Part shown: positions 8,059 through 17,200 of the stretch, one piece after another
Numbering within the stretch: the stretch's first letter is position 1
How the letters are laid out: every line of letters begins with the position of its first letter
Source: Bacillus andreraoultii
Lineage (GTDB): Bacteria; Bacillota; Bacilli; Bacillales; Caldibacillaceae
Direction: 5' to 3'
DNA length: 64,000 nt
Assembly: GCF_001244735.1 (NCBI RefSeq)
Contig: NZ_LN868937.1
Coordinates: 624,707-688,706 of the forward strand
Made by a program: the position numbers and the translations under genes
Notes under the pieces: model-generated
What the model saw: the letters and a program-made list of their open reading frames with translations, nothing else
Told to the model about the DNA's origin: nothing
Database searches by the model: none

Positions 8059-9109
8059 TTATTTGGTACTTGTATTTATAAACTCCTCTTCCTTGATTGG
8101 ATTTAATGCCACTAGTTTAATCGGATCCCAACTTCTTGATGTTTTCGCCCATCGTTCAGGATGTTCTAATTTGGCCTTTTCATATACTTCTTTTCGATTT
8201 TTAAGTATTTCTGTATCTTTTCCAGCGTGGCGTTGATTTGGTGTAACAAAATTGATTCCACTATGATAGTGTTCATTGTTATACCAATCAATTAATTTCA
8301 TACCCCAAGTTCTCGCCAAATCAACATTTTCAAATCCATTCTCTGGATACTCTGGTCGATACTTTACTGTCCGAAACATCGCTTCAGAATAAGGATTATC
8401 ATTACTTACTCGTGGTCTGGAATAAGATTTTTGAATTCCTAACTTTTCTAATGTCGCCTGAAATGTAGCTGCTTTCATTGGACTACCGTTATCCGAATGT
8501 AATACTAATGGTCGCCCATTTATCTTCTCGTTTAAAACTGCCTTTCTTATTTCTTGTGCGTGCTCAGCACTTTCCATTTCCCAAATTTCCCAATACAATC
8601 TTTCGACTGAAAATATCGATAATCATATATAAATAAAAATATAATCCGAGAACTGGGCCTTTTAGCCAAGTAATATCCCAGGTCCAAACTTGATTTGGTC
8701 CAGTGGCAATATGAGTAGTAGGAACTTTTCGTACTGGCTTTTTACTTCTTCCTCGATGATTTTGCATTTTTTCTTCATGTAAAATACGATAAAAAGTAGA
8801 CTCAGATGCCATATATCTACCTTCATCAGCTAATTTTGGGACAATTTGAGATGGCGGTAAATCTGCATATTCATCTGTATTTACAATGTTTATAATTTCT
8901 TGTCTTTCTTCCAATGTGAGCTTATTCTTTGGCTCTGGTCGTTCAGCCAAAGGACGTTGATTTTCTTTCACATCCCCTTCTTTAATCCACCTTTGATACG
9001 TACGGCCACTAATATTTAATTCTTTACACGCATTTGCTAAACGTGCCCCATTTCGATTTGCTTCTTGGATTAACTCGATTGCTTTTTTGCGATCTGAAAG
9101 GCTAATCAT
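8059..9109 (-). pseudogene. IS3-family orfB (integrase-type transposase), frameshifted
   Basis: The N-terminal part (9109 to about 8590) has a helix-turn-helix segment and the first integrase-core aspartate (WTWDITWLKG, then IIDIFSRKIV). Near 8590 the frame shifts by a net two-base loss or one-base gain and continues as YWEIWEMESAEHAQ with the remaining core (LHSDNGSPM and the conserved glutamate in NPYSEAMFRTVKY). The pieces together would give about 330 residues, a normal length. The element cannot make intact transposase from this copy. Confidence 0.85.
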
Positions 9110-9558
9110 TCGCCCTCTAGGTCCCCCAAAATCGCTTGGGCCTTTTTTCTAAGTAATAATAATGCCGCTGCTTCAGCGAGGGCTTTCTCCTTTTTCCGTA
9201 ATTCCTTTTCAAGTTCTTTCGCTCGTACTTTTTCCTCTTTTAGCTCTTGAATAACCATTTTAGATTGTTCTAAGTGGCGATGATTAGCAGTCATACAGAC
9301 TCTTTTCCAAGCCTCAATTTGTTCCCGATATATTCCTTTTTTTCGGCAATACTCTGCTAATTCCGATTCATTCATCGTATAAGTTTCTAAAACGATTAAA
9401 AACTTATCTTCACTACTCCATTTATCAGAAGTTTTGCTATCACTTGGAACTGCATAACCACTAATTTTCCGCACTGATTCATTGTTAGGTGGCATCATTC
9501 TAGCTAAAATTGCATCTTTTTGTTCTTTTGGGTATGAATTGATTATTTTTTTAGTCAT
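9106..9558 (-). CDS. IS3-family orfA (DNA-binding subunit)
   Basis: This 150-residue protein has a helix-turn-helix (LIVLETYTMNESELAEYCRKKG) and a C-terminal leucine-rich coiled coil, as in IS3-family OrfA. It overlaps orfB by ATGA. A slippery A6G heptamer (9148 to 9142 on the minus strand) lies in the right frame just before its end; a -1 slip there reads GPSDFGGPRGR and runs straight into orfB with no stop, so the functional transposase would be the OrfAB fusion. The frame itself is intact. Confidence 0.82.
   Translation of the reverse strand: MTKKIINSYPKEQKDAILARMMPPNNESVRKISGYAVPSDSKTSDKWSSEDKFLIVLETYTMNESELAEYCRKKGIYREQIEAWKRVCMTANHRHLEQSKMVIQELKEEKVRAKELEKELRKKEKALAEAAALLLLRKKAQAILGDLEGE
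9142..9148 (-). promoter_or_regulatory. Programmed -1 frameshift site (A6G)
   Basis: The complement reads A AAA AAG in the orfA frame. The -1 frame stays open through the orfB start. This is the classical IS3-family fusion signal. Confidence 0.75.
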
Positions 9559-9837
9559 CTTTTTCCCTCCGCATATTTACTCTAGTATACCTAAAGTTCT
9601 ATGCGACATCTATCCTAACACAGGGGGGTTCCTGTACTAATTATTTTTGGAATATGGAAAAAAATCAAGTATCGACGCTATTCTTCAACATATTCCTAAC
9701 TTCATAAAGGGGCAGCGGCACACTCCGATATGTAATATGCTTTTTTAAGCTCTTTTATTTTTAAATAACTCAAAGGAGAGCAATATATGAAAACACTTTT
9801 AGATTTACATGCTAATAAACCTATTGAATTGAAGCAA

Positions 9838-9869
9838 AAAAGACATCCAAATCTTGATGGATGTCTTTT
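9838..9869 (-). terminator. Terminator of rpsR
   Basis: AAAAGACATCCA and TGGATGTCTTTT form a 12-bp stem with an 8-base loop. On the minus strand it is followed by further T residues, nine bases beyond the rpsR stop codon. Confidence 0.85.
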
Positions 9870-9877
9870 AACATTTA

Positions 9878-10117
9878 TTATTTTTCTTCTGCAACAAATG
9901 GTAACAATGCAACTTGACGTGAACGTTTAATTGCTCTTGTCAACATACGTTGATATTTTGCACTTGTACCAGTTACACGTCTTGGTAAGATTTTACCTCT
10001 TTCAGAAATGAATTCCTTAAGAAGATCTACGTCTTTATAGTCAATATAAGTAATATGATTTGCTGTAAAATAACAAACCTTTTTACGTTTTTGACGTCCT
10101 CTACGTCCTCCTGCCAT
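9878..10117 (-). CDS. rpsR: 30S ribosomal protein S18 (solitary copy)
   Basis: The 79-residue protein matches S18 throughout ([56 protein letters not shown]). S18 binds 16S rRNA in the platform of the small subunit. In Bacillus rpsR normally sits in an rpsF-ssb-rpsR operon; here neither partner is present and the gene has its own terminator and long upstream region, so it may be a second, divergent paralogue. Replacements at usually conserved places ([17 protein letters not shown]) support that. The CxxC pairs of zinc-type S18 are absent. The start has a good AGGAGGG upstream. Confidence 0.93.
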   Translation of the reverse strand: MAGGRRGRQKRKKVCYFTANHITYIDYKDVDLLKEFISERGKILPRRVTGTSAKYQRMLTRAIKRSRQVALLPFVAEEK

Positions 10118-10230
10118 TTAATTTCCCTCCTTTTATTTCTAGATTAATTTCCGTTCATAAATTTAGGGGAATGAATACACCAATATGGAATATTCGCCCC
10201 TTAATGATTTATAAGAGATAAAACATATCT

Positions 10231-10433
10231 TAGATTTAGACAACTCACATCTTTTATAAACCTTTTATACTAATGTCTAAATCACTAGACTTAGACAATC
10301 TACTGACCCCTTAATAAATCTACTCGAATATCCTCCTAATACATAATTAGATTTAGACACCGATTAATAGGTATTAATCCATATAATTTAGGGTATTAGG
10401 TTATATTTTTAGAATTAGACAGTTTTAGACCAG
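10231..10433. repeat. TTTAGACA iteron-like repeats upstream of rpsR
   Basis: The motif TAGA(T/C)TTAGACA recurs at 10231, 10286 and 10348, with shorter forms at 10411 and 10423 and one inverted copy at 10274 (TGTCTAAATC). The inverted copy and the one at 10286 form a palindrome with TGTCTAA and TTAGACA ends. They fill an otherwise gene-free stretch in which the rpsR promoter must lie. Confidence 0.6.
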
Positions 10434-10822
10434 TCAAAATGGAAAGTCATCTTCTACGTCCGTTATGATATATTCCTCTTTTTTAATTGTGAAGCCATAG
10501 GGTACATCACTTGAAGTGTAACCAGCTACAAAAAATATTTCTCCTTCCATTTTCTCTTCTAATTCTACACGTTTTTTCTCTTTCATTTGTTGTTTTCTTT
10601 TTTGTTTGTCTTGTATAGATTGGTTCGCAATCTATTTCTCTTTGGAGGTTATATGGATTCCAGCCATTTTTAATTCGGAAGGTCGACACCGAACCATTTC
10701 GCATACCCTTTTATGATGTTTTTTCCATTATATGTTGAAGCTCATTGTTTCGCTTTTTGTAATCGAACTGTTCGAGTGTACCGTTTTTTGCGTGGGGGTA
10801 GAGGTTGTTTCTTTTTCGTCAT
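10434..10822 (-). pseudogene. Degraded small conserved Bacillus protein
   Basis: Pieces in order are MTKKKQ...RLQKAKQ, a TGA where tryptophan is expected, STYNGKNIIKGYAKWFGVD, a frameshift, ELKMAGIHI, a TAG, then KQQMKEKKRVELEEKMEG and FFVAGYTSSDVPYGFT. From memory this order (KNI-KGY-K-FGVD, then a charged stretch, then AGYTS--PYG-T) fits an uncharacterised small protein of Bacillus genomes. Two stops and one frameshift break it. The last 50 codons from the ATG at 10586 are open but lack a ribosome binding site. Confidence 0.65.
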
Positions 10823-11011
10823 TTTAGCACCTATTTTAATAAATTATTATAGGAATATGATAACATACGATAACGATACGTGATTAAGGATTTCTATAGG
10901 AGTTTGGTCAACTTCTTAATTAGCGAATGTATGGGACTTGTCAAATTCCGTAGATATTCCACTTTGATTGTGAACCCTTTCACTAATTATGAACTTTTTG
11001 TGACAAAAACG

Positions 11012-11041
11012 TTTACAAAGCTTGAGAAATTATGGTAATAT
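11012..11041 (+). promoter_or_regulatory. Promoter of the first MHS carrier
   Basis: TTTACA (11012-11017) and TAATAT (11036-11041) are separated by 18 bases. The operator lies 18 bases downstream of the -10. Confidence 0.6.
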
Positions 11042-11059
11042 AACAACATAAGATAAACA

Positions 11060-11075
11060 GGTCATCTGATGACTA
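11060..11075 (+). promoter_or_regulatory. Operator GGTCATCTGATGACTA, first copy
   Basis: TCATC-T-GATGA is a perfect palindrome and recurs unchanged before the second carrier at 12649. It fits the GntR/FadR-type half-site style and, from memory, the motif TCATC-N-GATGA reported for B. subtilis LutR. The regulator gene is not in the window. Confidence 0.7.
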
Positions 11076-11123
11076 TGAAAAACACGATTCATACAATGAA
11101 AATAGTAATATTCCATCTCACTA

Positions 11124-11138
11124 ATGAAAGCGTTTCAT
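11124..11138 (+). promoter_or_regulatory. CcpA catabolite-response (cre) site
   Basis: ATGAAAGCGTTTCAT is a perfect palindrome that fits the Bacillus cre consensus. It lies downstream of the promoter and 43 bases before the start codon, a position where bound CcpA would repress. Confidence 0.7.
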
Positions 11139-11181
11139 GTTGTAAGCCTCATATAGAACATACTGGAAGGGAGAATTTTAA

Positions 11182-12492
11182 ATGAAAGGTAATGTGCGAG
11201 TATTATCTGCAAGTTTAATAGGGAGCGCGATTGAATGGTTTGACTACTTTTTATATGGTACCGTTGCATCCCTTGTTTTCAATCAGCTTTTTTTCGTTAA
11301 TGAAGACCCAACAGTTGGGTTAATGATTGCCTATACGTCATTTGCAATAGCGTTTTTCTTACGTCCAATCGGTGGTGTGATTTTTAGTCATATTGGGGAC
11401 AAGCTTGGTCGGAGAAAGACATTGATTTTAACGTTAGGCTTAATGGGTATTTCGACTTTTGGGATGGGAGTTTTACCTACATACCAAGTTATTGGCATTT
11501 GGGCACCGATTTTTCTTACTTGTATGCGATTTATTCAAGGATTAGCCCTTGGTGGCGAATGGGGAGGAGCCGTTCTATTAGCTGTTGAATACGCTCCGAA
11601 AGATAAAAAGGGACTATTTGGTAGTATTCCGCAAATGGGTATTTCTATTGGACTGATTTTAGGTTCACTCGTTATGTCTGTTATGACACTGTTACCAGAA
11701 GCACAATTCATGTCTTGGGGCTGGCGTGTACCGTTCCTACTTAGTGTTGTACTAGTCGGTTTTGGCTTATGGATTCGACTTGGAATTGACGAAACACCAG
11801 CTTTTAAAAAGGCACAAGCATCTGGGGATGTCTCGAAACTTCCTATTGCCGATACATTGAAATATCATTGGAAAGCCGTATTAATCGCAATGGGTTCAAA
11901 AGTTGTTGAAACTGCACCGTTCTACATTTTTGGAACGTTTATCGTGTCTTATGCAACGAATCAATTAGGCTATGATAACACGGCTGCTTTAAGTGCTGTT
12001 ATGATTGGGGCGCTTTCTGCCACAATTATGATTCCAATTATTGGTAGCCTATCAGATAAAATTGGTAGAAAGAAAATTTACATGTTTTCAATTTTTGCAA
12101 CAATCATTTATCCATTTCCGTATTTTTGGATGTTAGAACAAGGGTCAGTTTTCTTGCTAATTTTGGCAACGGTGATTGGTCTAGGAATTATTTGGGGATC
12201 AGTTAATGCTGTACTCGGTACGATGATTTCTGAATTTTTCCCAGCGAAAATTCGTAATACAGGAATTTCACTTGGCTATCAATTGGGAGCGGCGATTGCA
12301 GGTGGTACAGCACCACTCGTTGCAACTGCACTACTTGCAAAATTCAATAATTCATATGTTCCGGTCGCGCTTTACATGATGCTCGCTGCATTTATTAGCT
12401 TATTTGCAATTTCATTTGTAAAGGATAAAAATCAATTCACAGCAAAACCAGAGCCAAAGGTAAATATGAATGTCAATGTCAATACGAAATAA
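11182..12492 (+). CDS. MHS-family metabolite:H+ symporter, paralogue 1
   Basis: This 436-residue membrane protein has 12 predicted helices and the marks of the metabolite:H+ symporter branch of the major facilitator superfamily: GSAIEWFDYFLYGTVASLVF at the N-terminus, the loop GDKLGRRKTL, RFIQGLALGGEWGGAVLLAVEYAP, and DKIGRKKIY in the second half. Family members take up organic acids, osmolytes or aromatic acids; the substrate cannot be read from sequence. A cre site and a GntR-type operator suggest a carboxylate used as carbon source. It is followed by its own terminator and then a close paralogue. The start ATG has GGAAGGGAG upstream. Confidence 0.92.
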   Translation: MKGNVRVLSASLIGSAIEWFDYFLYGTVASLVFNQLFFVNEDPTVGLMIAYTSFAIAFFLRPIGGVIFSHIGDKLGRRKTLILTLGLMGISTFGMGVLPTYQVIGIWAPIFLTCMRFIQGLALGGEWGGAVLLAVEYAPKDKKGLFGSIPQMGISIGLILGSLVMSVMTLLPEAQFMSWGWRVPFLLSVVLVGFGLWIRLGIDETPAFKKAQASGDVSKLPIADTLKYHWKAVLIAMGSKVVETAPFYIFGTFIVSYATNQLGYDNTAALSAVMIGALSATIMIPIIGSLSDKIGRKKIYMFSIFATIIYPFPYFWMLEQGSVFLLILATVIGLGIIWGSVNAVLGTMISEFFPAKIRNTGISLGYQLGAAIAGGTAPLVATALLAKFNNSYVPVALYMMLAAFISLFAISFVKDKNQFTAKPEPKVNMNVNVNTK

Positions 12493-12510
12493 ATGAATGT
12501 AAGGATTGGT

Positions 12511-12547
12511 AAAAGGTGGAGTCACTACTAGAGGCTTCATCTTTTTT
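12511..12547 (+). terminator. Terminator between the two carriers
   Basis: AAAAGGTGGAGTC pairs with GGCTTCATCTTTT using several G-U pairs around a 9-base loop, followed by T residues. Confidence 0.7.
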
Positions 12548-12603
12548 AATTGGTTGGAAAAATATAGTTAGTTAAAATAAATGAATTTTTCCGAAAAAAT
12601 ATA

Positions 12604-12632
12604 TTTACGAAATGATCTTGTCCTGATAAAAT
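12604..12632 (+). promoter_or_regulatory. Promoter of the second MHS carrier
   Basis: TTTACG (12604-12609) and TAAAAT (12627-12632) are separated by 17 bases. The operator starts 17 bases downstream, almost the same geometry as at the first carrier. Confidence 0.5.
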
Positions 12633-12648
12633 GATGATATGACTATCT

Positions 12649-12664
12649 GGTCATCTGATGACTA
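12649..12664 (+). promoter_or_regulatory. Operator GGTCATCTGATGACTA, second copy
   Basis: Identical over 16 bases to the copy at 11060, while the surrounding sequence differs, so the site is under selection. A related half-site, ATCAGATGACC, lies at 14151-14161 after the second gene. Confidence 0.7.
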
Positions 12665-12698
12665 AAAAGCAATATATGCACGGTGTATAACGTAAAAA

Positions 12699-12712
12699 TG
12701 TAAGCGTTAACG
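12699..12712 (+). promoter_or_regulatory. cre-like site, second carrier
   Basis: TGTAAGCGTTAACG differs from the cre consensus mainly at the last base. It lies downstream of the operator, as the cre site does at the first carrier. Confidence 0.5.
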
Positions 12713-12824
12713 TAAGGCTGCTGGAAAACGGGTTAAAATGATCGTTGTGATATCATGTTCATCTTGTGGTTTTCCATCGTCTTAAAAGCAAAGGGGATTT
12801 TAAAAGGGAGAAAGGGGTAATGTT

Positions 12825-14123
12825 ATGGGAAAAGGGAATATTCGAGTATTAGCTGCTAGTTTAATAGGAAGTGCAATTGAATGGTTTGATTACTTTTTAT
12901 ATGGTACTGTAGCTTCATTAGTATTTAATCAGTTATTTTTTGTTACGGAGGATCCAACAATCGGTTTATTAATAGCTTACACATCGTTTGCAATTGCGTT
13001 TTTCTTACGGCCAATTGGTGGTGTTTTGTTTAGTCATATTGGTGACCGTTTAGGAAGAAAGAAGACATTAGTATTAACATTGAGTTTAATGGGAATTTCG
13101 ACGTTCGGTATGGGAGCATTACCTACATATCAAGTAATTGGTATTTGGGCACCAATTTTTTTAACTTGCTTACGTTTCGTTCAGGGATTAGCCCTAGGCG
13201 GAGAATGGGGTGGCTCTGTCCTACTTGCTGTTGAGTACGCACCAAAAAATAAAAAAGGGTTATTTGGTAGTGTACCACAAATGGGGATTTCTATCGGACT
13301 CATCTTAGGCTCTCTCGTCATGTCGGTCATGACACTTTTACCAGAAGCACAATTTATGGCTTGGGGTTGGCGTGTTCCTTTCCTATTAAGTGCGTTCCTT
13401 GTTATTTTTGGACTTTGGATTCGGAAAGGCATTGATGAAACACCTGCATTTAAAAAGGCGCAAGAAGCCGGGGAGGTTATTAAATTACCGATTGTTGATA
13501 CGTTAAAATACCATTGGAAAGCCGTACTCATTGCGATGGGTTCAAAAGTAGTCGAGACAGCACCATTCTATATATTTGGAACATTTATTGTGTCATATGC
13601 AACAGGACATTTGCATTACGATAATACGGATGCACTAAATGCCGTTGTTGTAGGATCTTTAGTTGCAACTATTTTAATTCCAATTATCGGTCATTTATCT
13701 GATAAAATTGGTCGAAAGAAAATTTACTTATTTGGCATTGCGATGACCATTTTATATGCGTTTCCATATTTTTGGCTGTTACAACAAGGATCTGTACTTC
13801 TATTATTTGTAGCAACGATTATTGGATTAGGCCTAATTTGGGGATCAGTTAATGCTGTTCTTGGTACAATGATTTCTGAATTTTTCCCTGCAAATATCCG
13901 GAATACCGGGATTTCGCTAGGCTACCAGCTTGGTGCAGCTGTTGCAGGGGGAACTGCGCCTCTTGTAGCAACAGCATTATTAGCAAGATTCAATGATTCG
14001 TATGTCCCAGTAGCGTTATATATGATTTTCACCGCTCTTGTCAGTTTAGTAGCGATTTCTTTTATAAAAGACAAACAGTATGTAGAAACAGACACAACTG
14101 TCGTACCGAATGTAAAAGGATAA
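12825..14123 (+). CDS. MHS-family metabolite:H+ symporter, paralogue 2
   Basis: This 432-residue protein is a close paralogue of the preceding gene. Nearly all signature segments are shared (GSAIEWFDYFLYGTVASLVF, ALGGEWGGSVLLAVEYAP, GSKVVETAPFYIFGTF, NAVLGTMISEFFPA), while C-terminal tails and some loops differ. The tandem copy has its own promoter, operator and cre-like site and is not an operon partner. The shared regulation suggests similar substrates with different affinity, or division of labour by transcription. The start ATG is preceded by AAAGGGG. Confidence 0.92.
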   Translation: MGKGNIRVLAASLIGSAIEWFDYFLYGTVASLVFNQLFFVTEDPTIGLLIAYTSFAIAFFLRPIGGVLFSHIGDRLGRKKTLVLTLSLMGISTFGMGALPTYQVIGIWAPIFLTCLRFVQGLALGGEWGGSVLLAVEYAPKNKKGLFGSVPQMGISIGLILGSLVMSVMTLLPEAQFMAWGWRVPFLLSAFLVIFGLWIRKGIDETPAFKKAQEAGEVIKLPIVDTLKYHWKAVLIAMGSKVVETAPFYIFGTFIVSYATGHLHYDNTDALNAVVVGSLVATILIPIIGHLSDKIGRKKIYLFGIAMTILYAFPYFWLLQQGSVLLLFVATIIGLGLIWGSVNAVLGTMISEFFPANIRNTGISLGYQLGAAVAGGTAPLVATALLARFNDSYVPVALYMIFTALVSLVAISFIKDKQYVETDTTVVPNVKG

Positions 14124-14174
14124 TACGTTGCTGTATCTATTGTGTAAAAAATCAGATGACCTCTTAATAATTGG

Positions 14175-14210
14175 AAAAAATCGATGGTAAGTTGCGCCAT
14201 CGATTTTTTT
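14175..14210. terminator. Bidirectional terminator between carrier 2 and the repeat protein
   Basis: AAAAAATCGATGG and CCATCGATTTTTTT form a strong stem with a 9-base loop and A/T tracts on both sides, serving the two convergent genes. Confidence 0.9.
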
Positions 14211-14262
14211 ATATTAATCTTTTCCAAGAAAGGGTTATTTAAGAATTAAGGAATCTTTTAAC

Positions 14263-17200
14263 TTAAAGAGATACACGATAATCATAATACTTTCCATTTT
14301 GTGTTTTGACGGTAACAACAGCTTCACTTCTTCCTGACCATACCCCACCATATTTATATCTTATACTAATTCCCCAACTTTCTTTTGGATTAAGAATAGT
14401 ACTAATTCCTGAGTTTTGCAAAGTTTGGGAAGAGTAAGTTGAAAAAATAGAATTATCTTCATATACTTTTAAACTATCAATATATACCGTTTCATCCGAC
14501 TCTTTGTTAATAATTGAAATGCTGAAGCTTGTGATTACTCCATTAATAGATGAAGATCCAGAGCGATAGACATAAAGATTTGGTCGATCAGATATAGTAA
14601 TTGTTTTGGAACCACTAATACCATCTACAGTGGCTGTAATTGTAATCGTACCTTCCGTATAGGTTGTTAATATTCCATTTTCATCTATTGAGGCGATTTC
14701 TTCATTGCTGCTAGTCCAAGTTATTTTTTGTTCTGTTGCATTACTAGGAGAGATGGATGCATTTAATTGGACTAATTTCCCTGTTTTTATGCTGTCAGGT
14801 GCTTCAATAGAAACACTAGTAACAGGAATTTTTTTAACTGTAATTGTTCGTTTAATTTCAGTGGTATTTCCCGCTGCATCGGTTACAGTATAAGAAATGA
14901 CATGAGAGCCTTCTTTAGATGTGTCAACCGTACCATTTGTTTTAATGTATTTTGTTAAATCTCCGTCATTATTATCTAGAGCAGTAACTCCTTCAAGTAT
15001 ATTAAAATCAGTATATAAACCAACTGTAGTATTTCCGACACCTGTAATTGTTGGGGGGATATGGTCGATGACAGCAACGATACGTTTTTTTGTATCTTTG
15101 TTCCCGGCATTATCAGTGACAGTATACATAAGTTCATAAGTCCCCGCTTTATTTACGTTAACAGCCCCCGAGACTTGAATTTCTTTAGTTAAATCTCCAT
15201 CGTTATTATCAGTGGCCGAAATACCTTCTAACGGATCAAAAGTATCTCCAAAATTAATAGTAACGTCTGTAACCCCGGATAAAACAGGTTTAATATAATC
15301 GATGACCGTAACGATTCTAGTAACAGTGGCTTTGTTTCTAGCTTTATCAGAAACAGAGTATGTTAACTTATAAGTCCCTGCTTTATTTACGTTAACAGCC
15401 CCCGAGACTTGGATTTCTTTAGTTAAATCTCCATCGTTATTATCAGTGGCCGAAATACCTTCTATCGGATTAAACTTATCTCCAAAATTAATGGTAACAT
15501 CTGTAACCCCAGATAAAATAGGTTTAATATGATCGATGACCGTAACGATTCTAGTAACAGTGGCTTTGTTTCCAGCTTTATCAGAAACAGAGTATATTAG
15601 CTTATAAGTCCCTGCTTTATTTACGTTAACAGCCCCCGAGATTTTAATAGATTTCGTTATGTTGCCATCTAAATTATCTTTCGCAGTAACACCTGCTAAT
15701 TGGTTAAAAGATGTACCAATATTAATGTTTTTATTTGTAGCACCAGAGATAATCGGTTTAATCGTATCTTTTTTAACAGTAATTGTCCGTTTAACCGTCG
15801 TTTTGTTTTTAGCTATATCGGAAACTGTGTAAGTTAATTGATAAGTTCCCACTTTCTTCGTGTTAACAGAGCCGGAAATTTTAATTTTGCTCGTAAGATT
15901 ACCGTCCACATTATCTTTCGCTGTAACGCCAGACTTAGGGTTAAAAGAAGAGCCGACATAAATAGTTTTGTTTGATGCACCGGAAATTGTCGGTTTAACT
16001 GAATCTTTTTTAACAGTAATTGTCCGTTTAACGGTTGTTTTATTTTTAGCTTTATCGGAAACTGTGTAAGTTAATTGATAAGTTCCCACTTTTTTCGTGT
16101 TAACAGAGCCGGAAATTTTAATTTTGCTCGTAAGATTACCGTCCACATTGTCTTTCGCTGTAACGCCAGACTTAGGGTTAAAAGAAGAGCCGACATAAAT
16201 AGTTTTGTTTGATGCACCGGAAATTGTCGGTTTAACAGTATCTTTTTTAACAGTAATTGTCCGTTTAACGGTTGTTTTATTTTTAGCTTTATCGGAAACT
16301 GTGTAAGTTAATTGATAAGTTCCCACTTTTTTCGTGTTAACAGAGCCGGAAATTTTAATTTTGCTCGTAAGATTACCGTCCACATTGTCTTTCGCTGTAA
16401 CGCCAGACTTAGGGTTAAAAGAAGAGCCGACATAAATAGTTTTGTTTGATGCACCGGAAATTGTCGGTTTAACAGTATCTTTTTTAACAGTAATTGTCCG
16501 TTTAACGGTTGTTTTATTTTTAGCTTTATCGGAAACTGTGTAAGTTAATTGATAAGTTCCCACTTTTTTCGTGTTAACAGAGCCGGAAATTTTAATTTTG
16601 CTCGTAAGATTACCGTCCACATTGTCTTTCGCTGTAACGCCAGACTTAGGGTTAAAAGAAGAGCCGACATAAATAGTTTTGTTTGATGCACCGGAAATTG
16701 TCGGTTTAACAGTATCTTTTTTAACAGTAATTGTCCGTTTAACGGTTGTTTTATTTTTAGCTTTATCGGAAACTGTGTAAGTTAATTGATAAGTTCCCAC
16801 TTTTTTCGTGTTAACAGAGCCGGAAATTTTAATTTTGCTCGTAAGATTACCGTCCACATTGTCTTTCGCTGTAACGCCAGACTTAGGGTTAAAAGAAGAG
16901 CCGACATAAATAGTTTTGTTTGATGCACCGGAAATTGTCGGTTTAACAGTATCTTTTTTAACAGTAATTGTCCGTTTAACGGTTGTTTTATTTTTAGCTT
17001 TATCGGAAACTGTGTAAGTTAATTGATAAGTTCCCACTTTTTTCGTGTTAACAGAGCCGGAAATTTTAATTTTGCTCGTAAGATTACCGTCCACATTGTC
17101 TTTCGCTGTAACGCCAGACTTAGGGTTAAAAGAAGAGCCGACATAAATAGTTTTGTTTGATGCACCGGAAATTGTCGGTTTAACAGTATCTTTTTTAACA

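Larger units (their letters stand above)
7754..9615 (-). mobile_element. Decayed IS3-family element
   Basis: The element holds an orfA/orfB pair in IS3 order, with orfB frameshifted. The left limit is placed at TGACTGGACAGAAAAGTTAA (7754), which resembles an IS150-type end and is where the neighbouring gene breaks off. The right limit, near CTAACACA at about 9610, is uncertain because the two ends do not match well as inverted repeats. The 300-base tail 7754-8058 is longer than usual and may include another fragment. Confidence 0.6.

Noticed and set aside
9787-9930. 47-codon plus-strand frame (MKTLLDLHANKPIELKQK and on) with AAAGGAGAG upstream
   Set aside because: The ribosome binding site is good, but the frame soon enters the rpsR terminator and the antisense of rpsR. 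It is at most the 5' stub of a lost gene.
10507-10704. 65-codon minus-strand frame over the AGYTS pseudogene
   Set aside because: The conserved blocks of the family lie in another frame; this one is a by-product.
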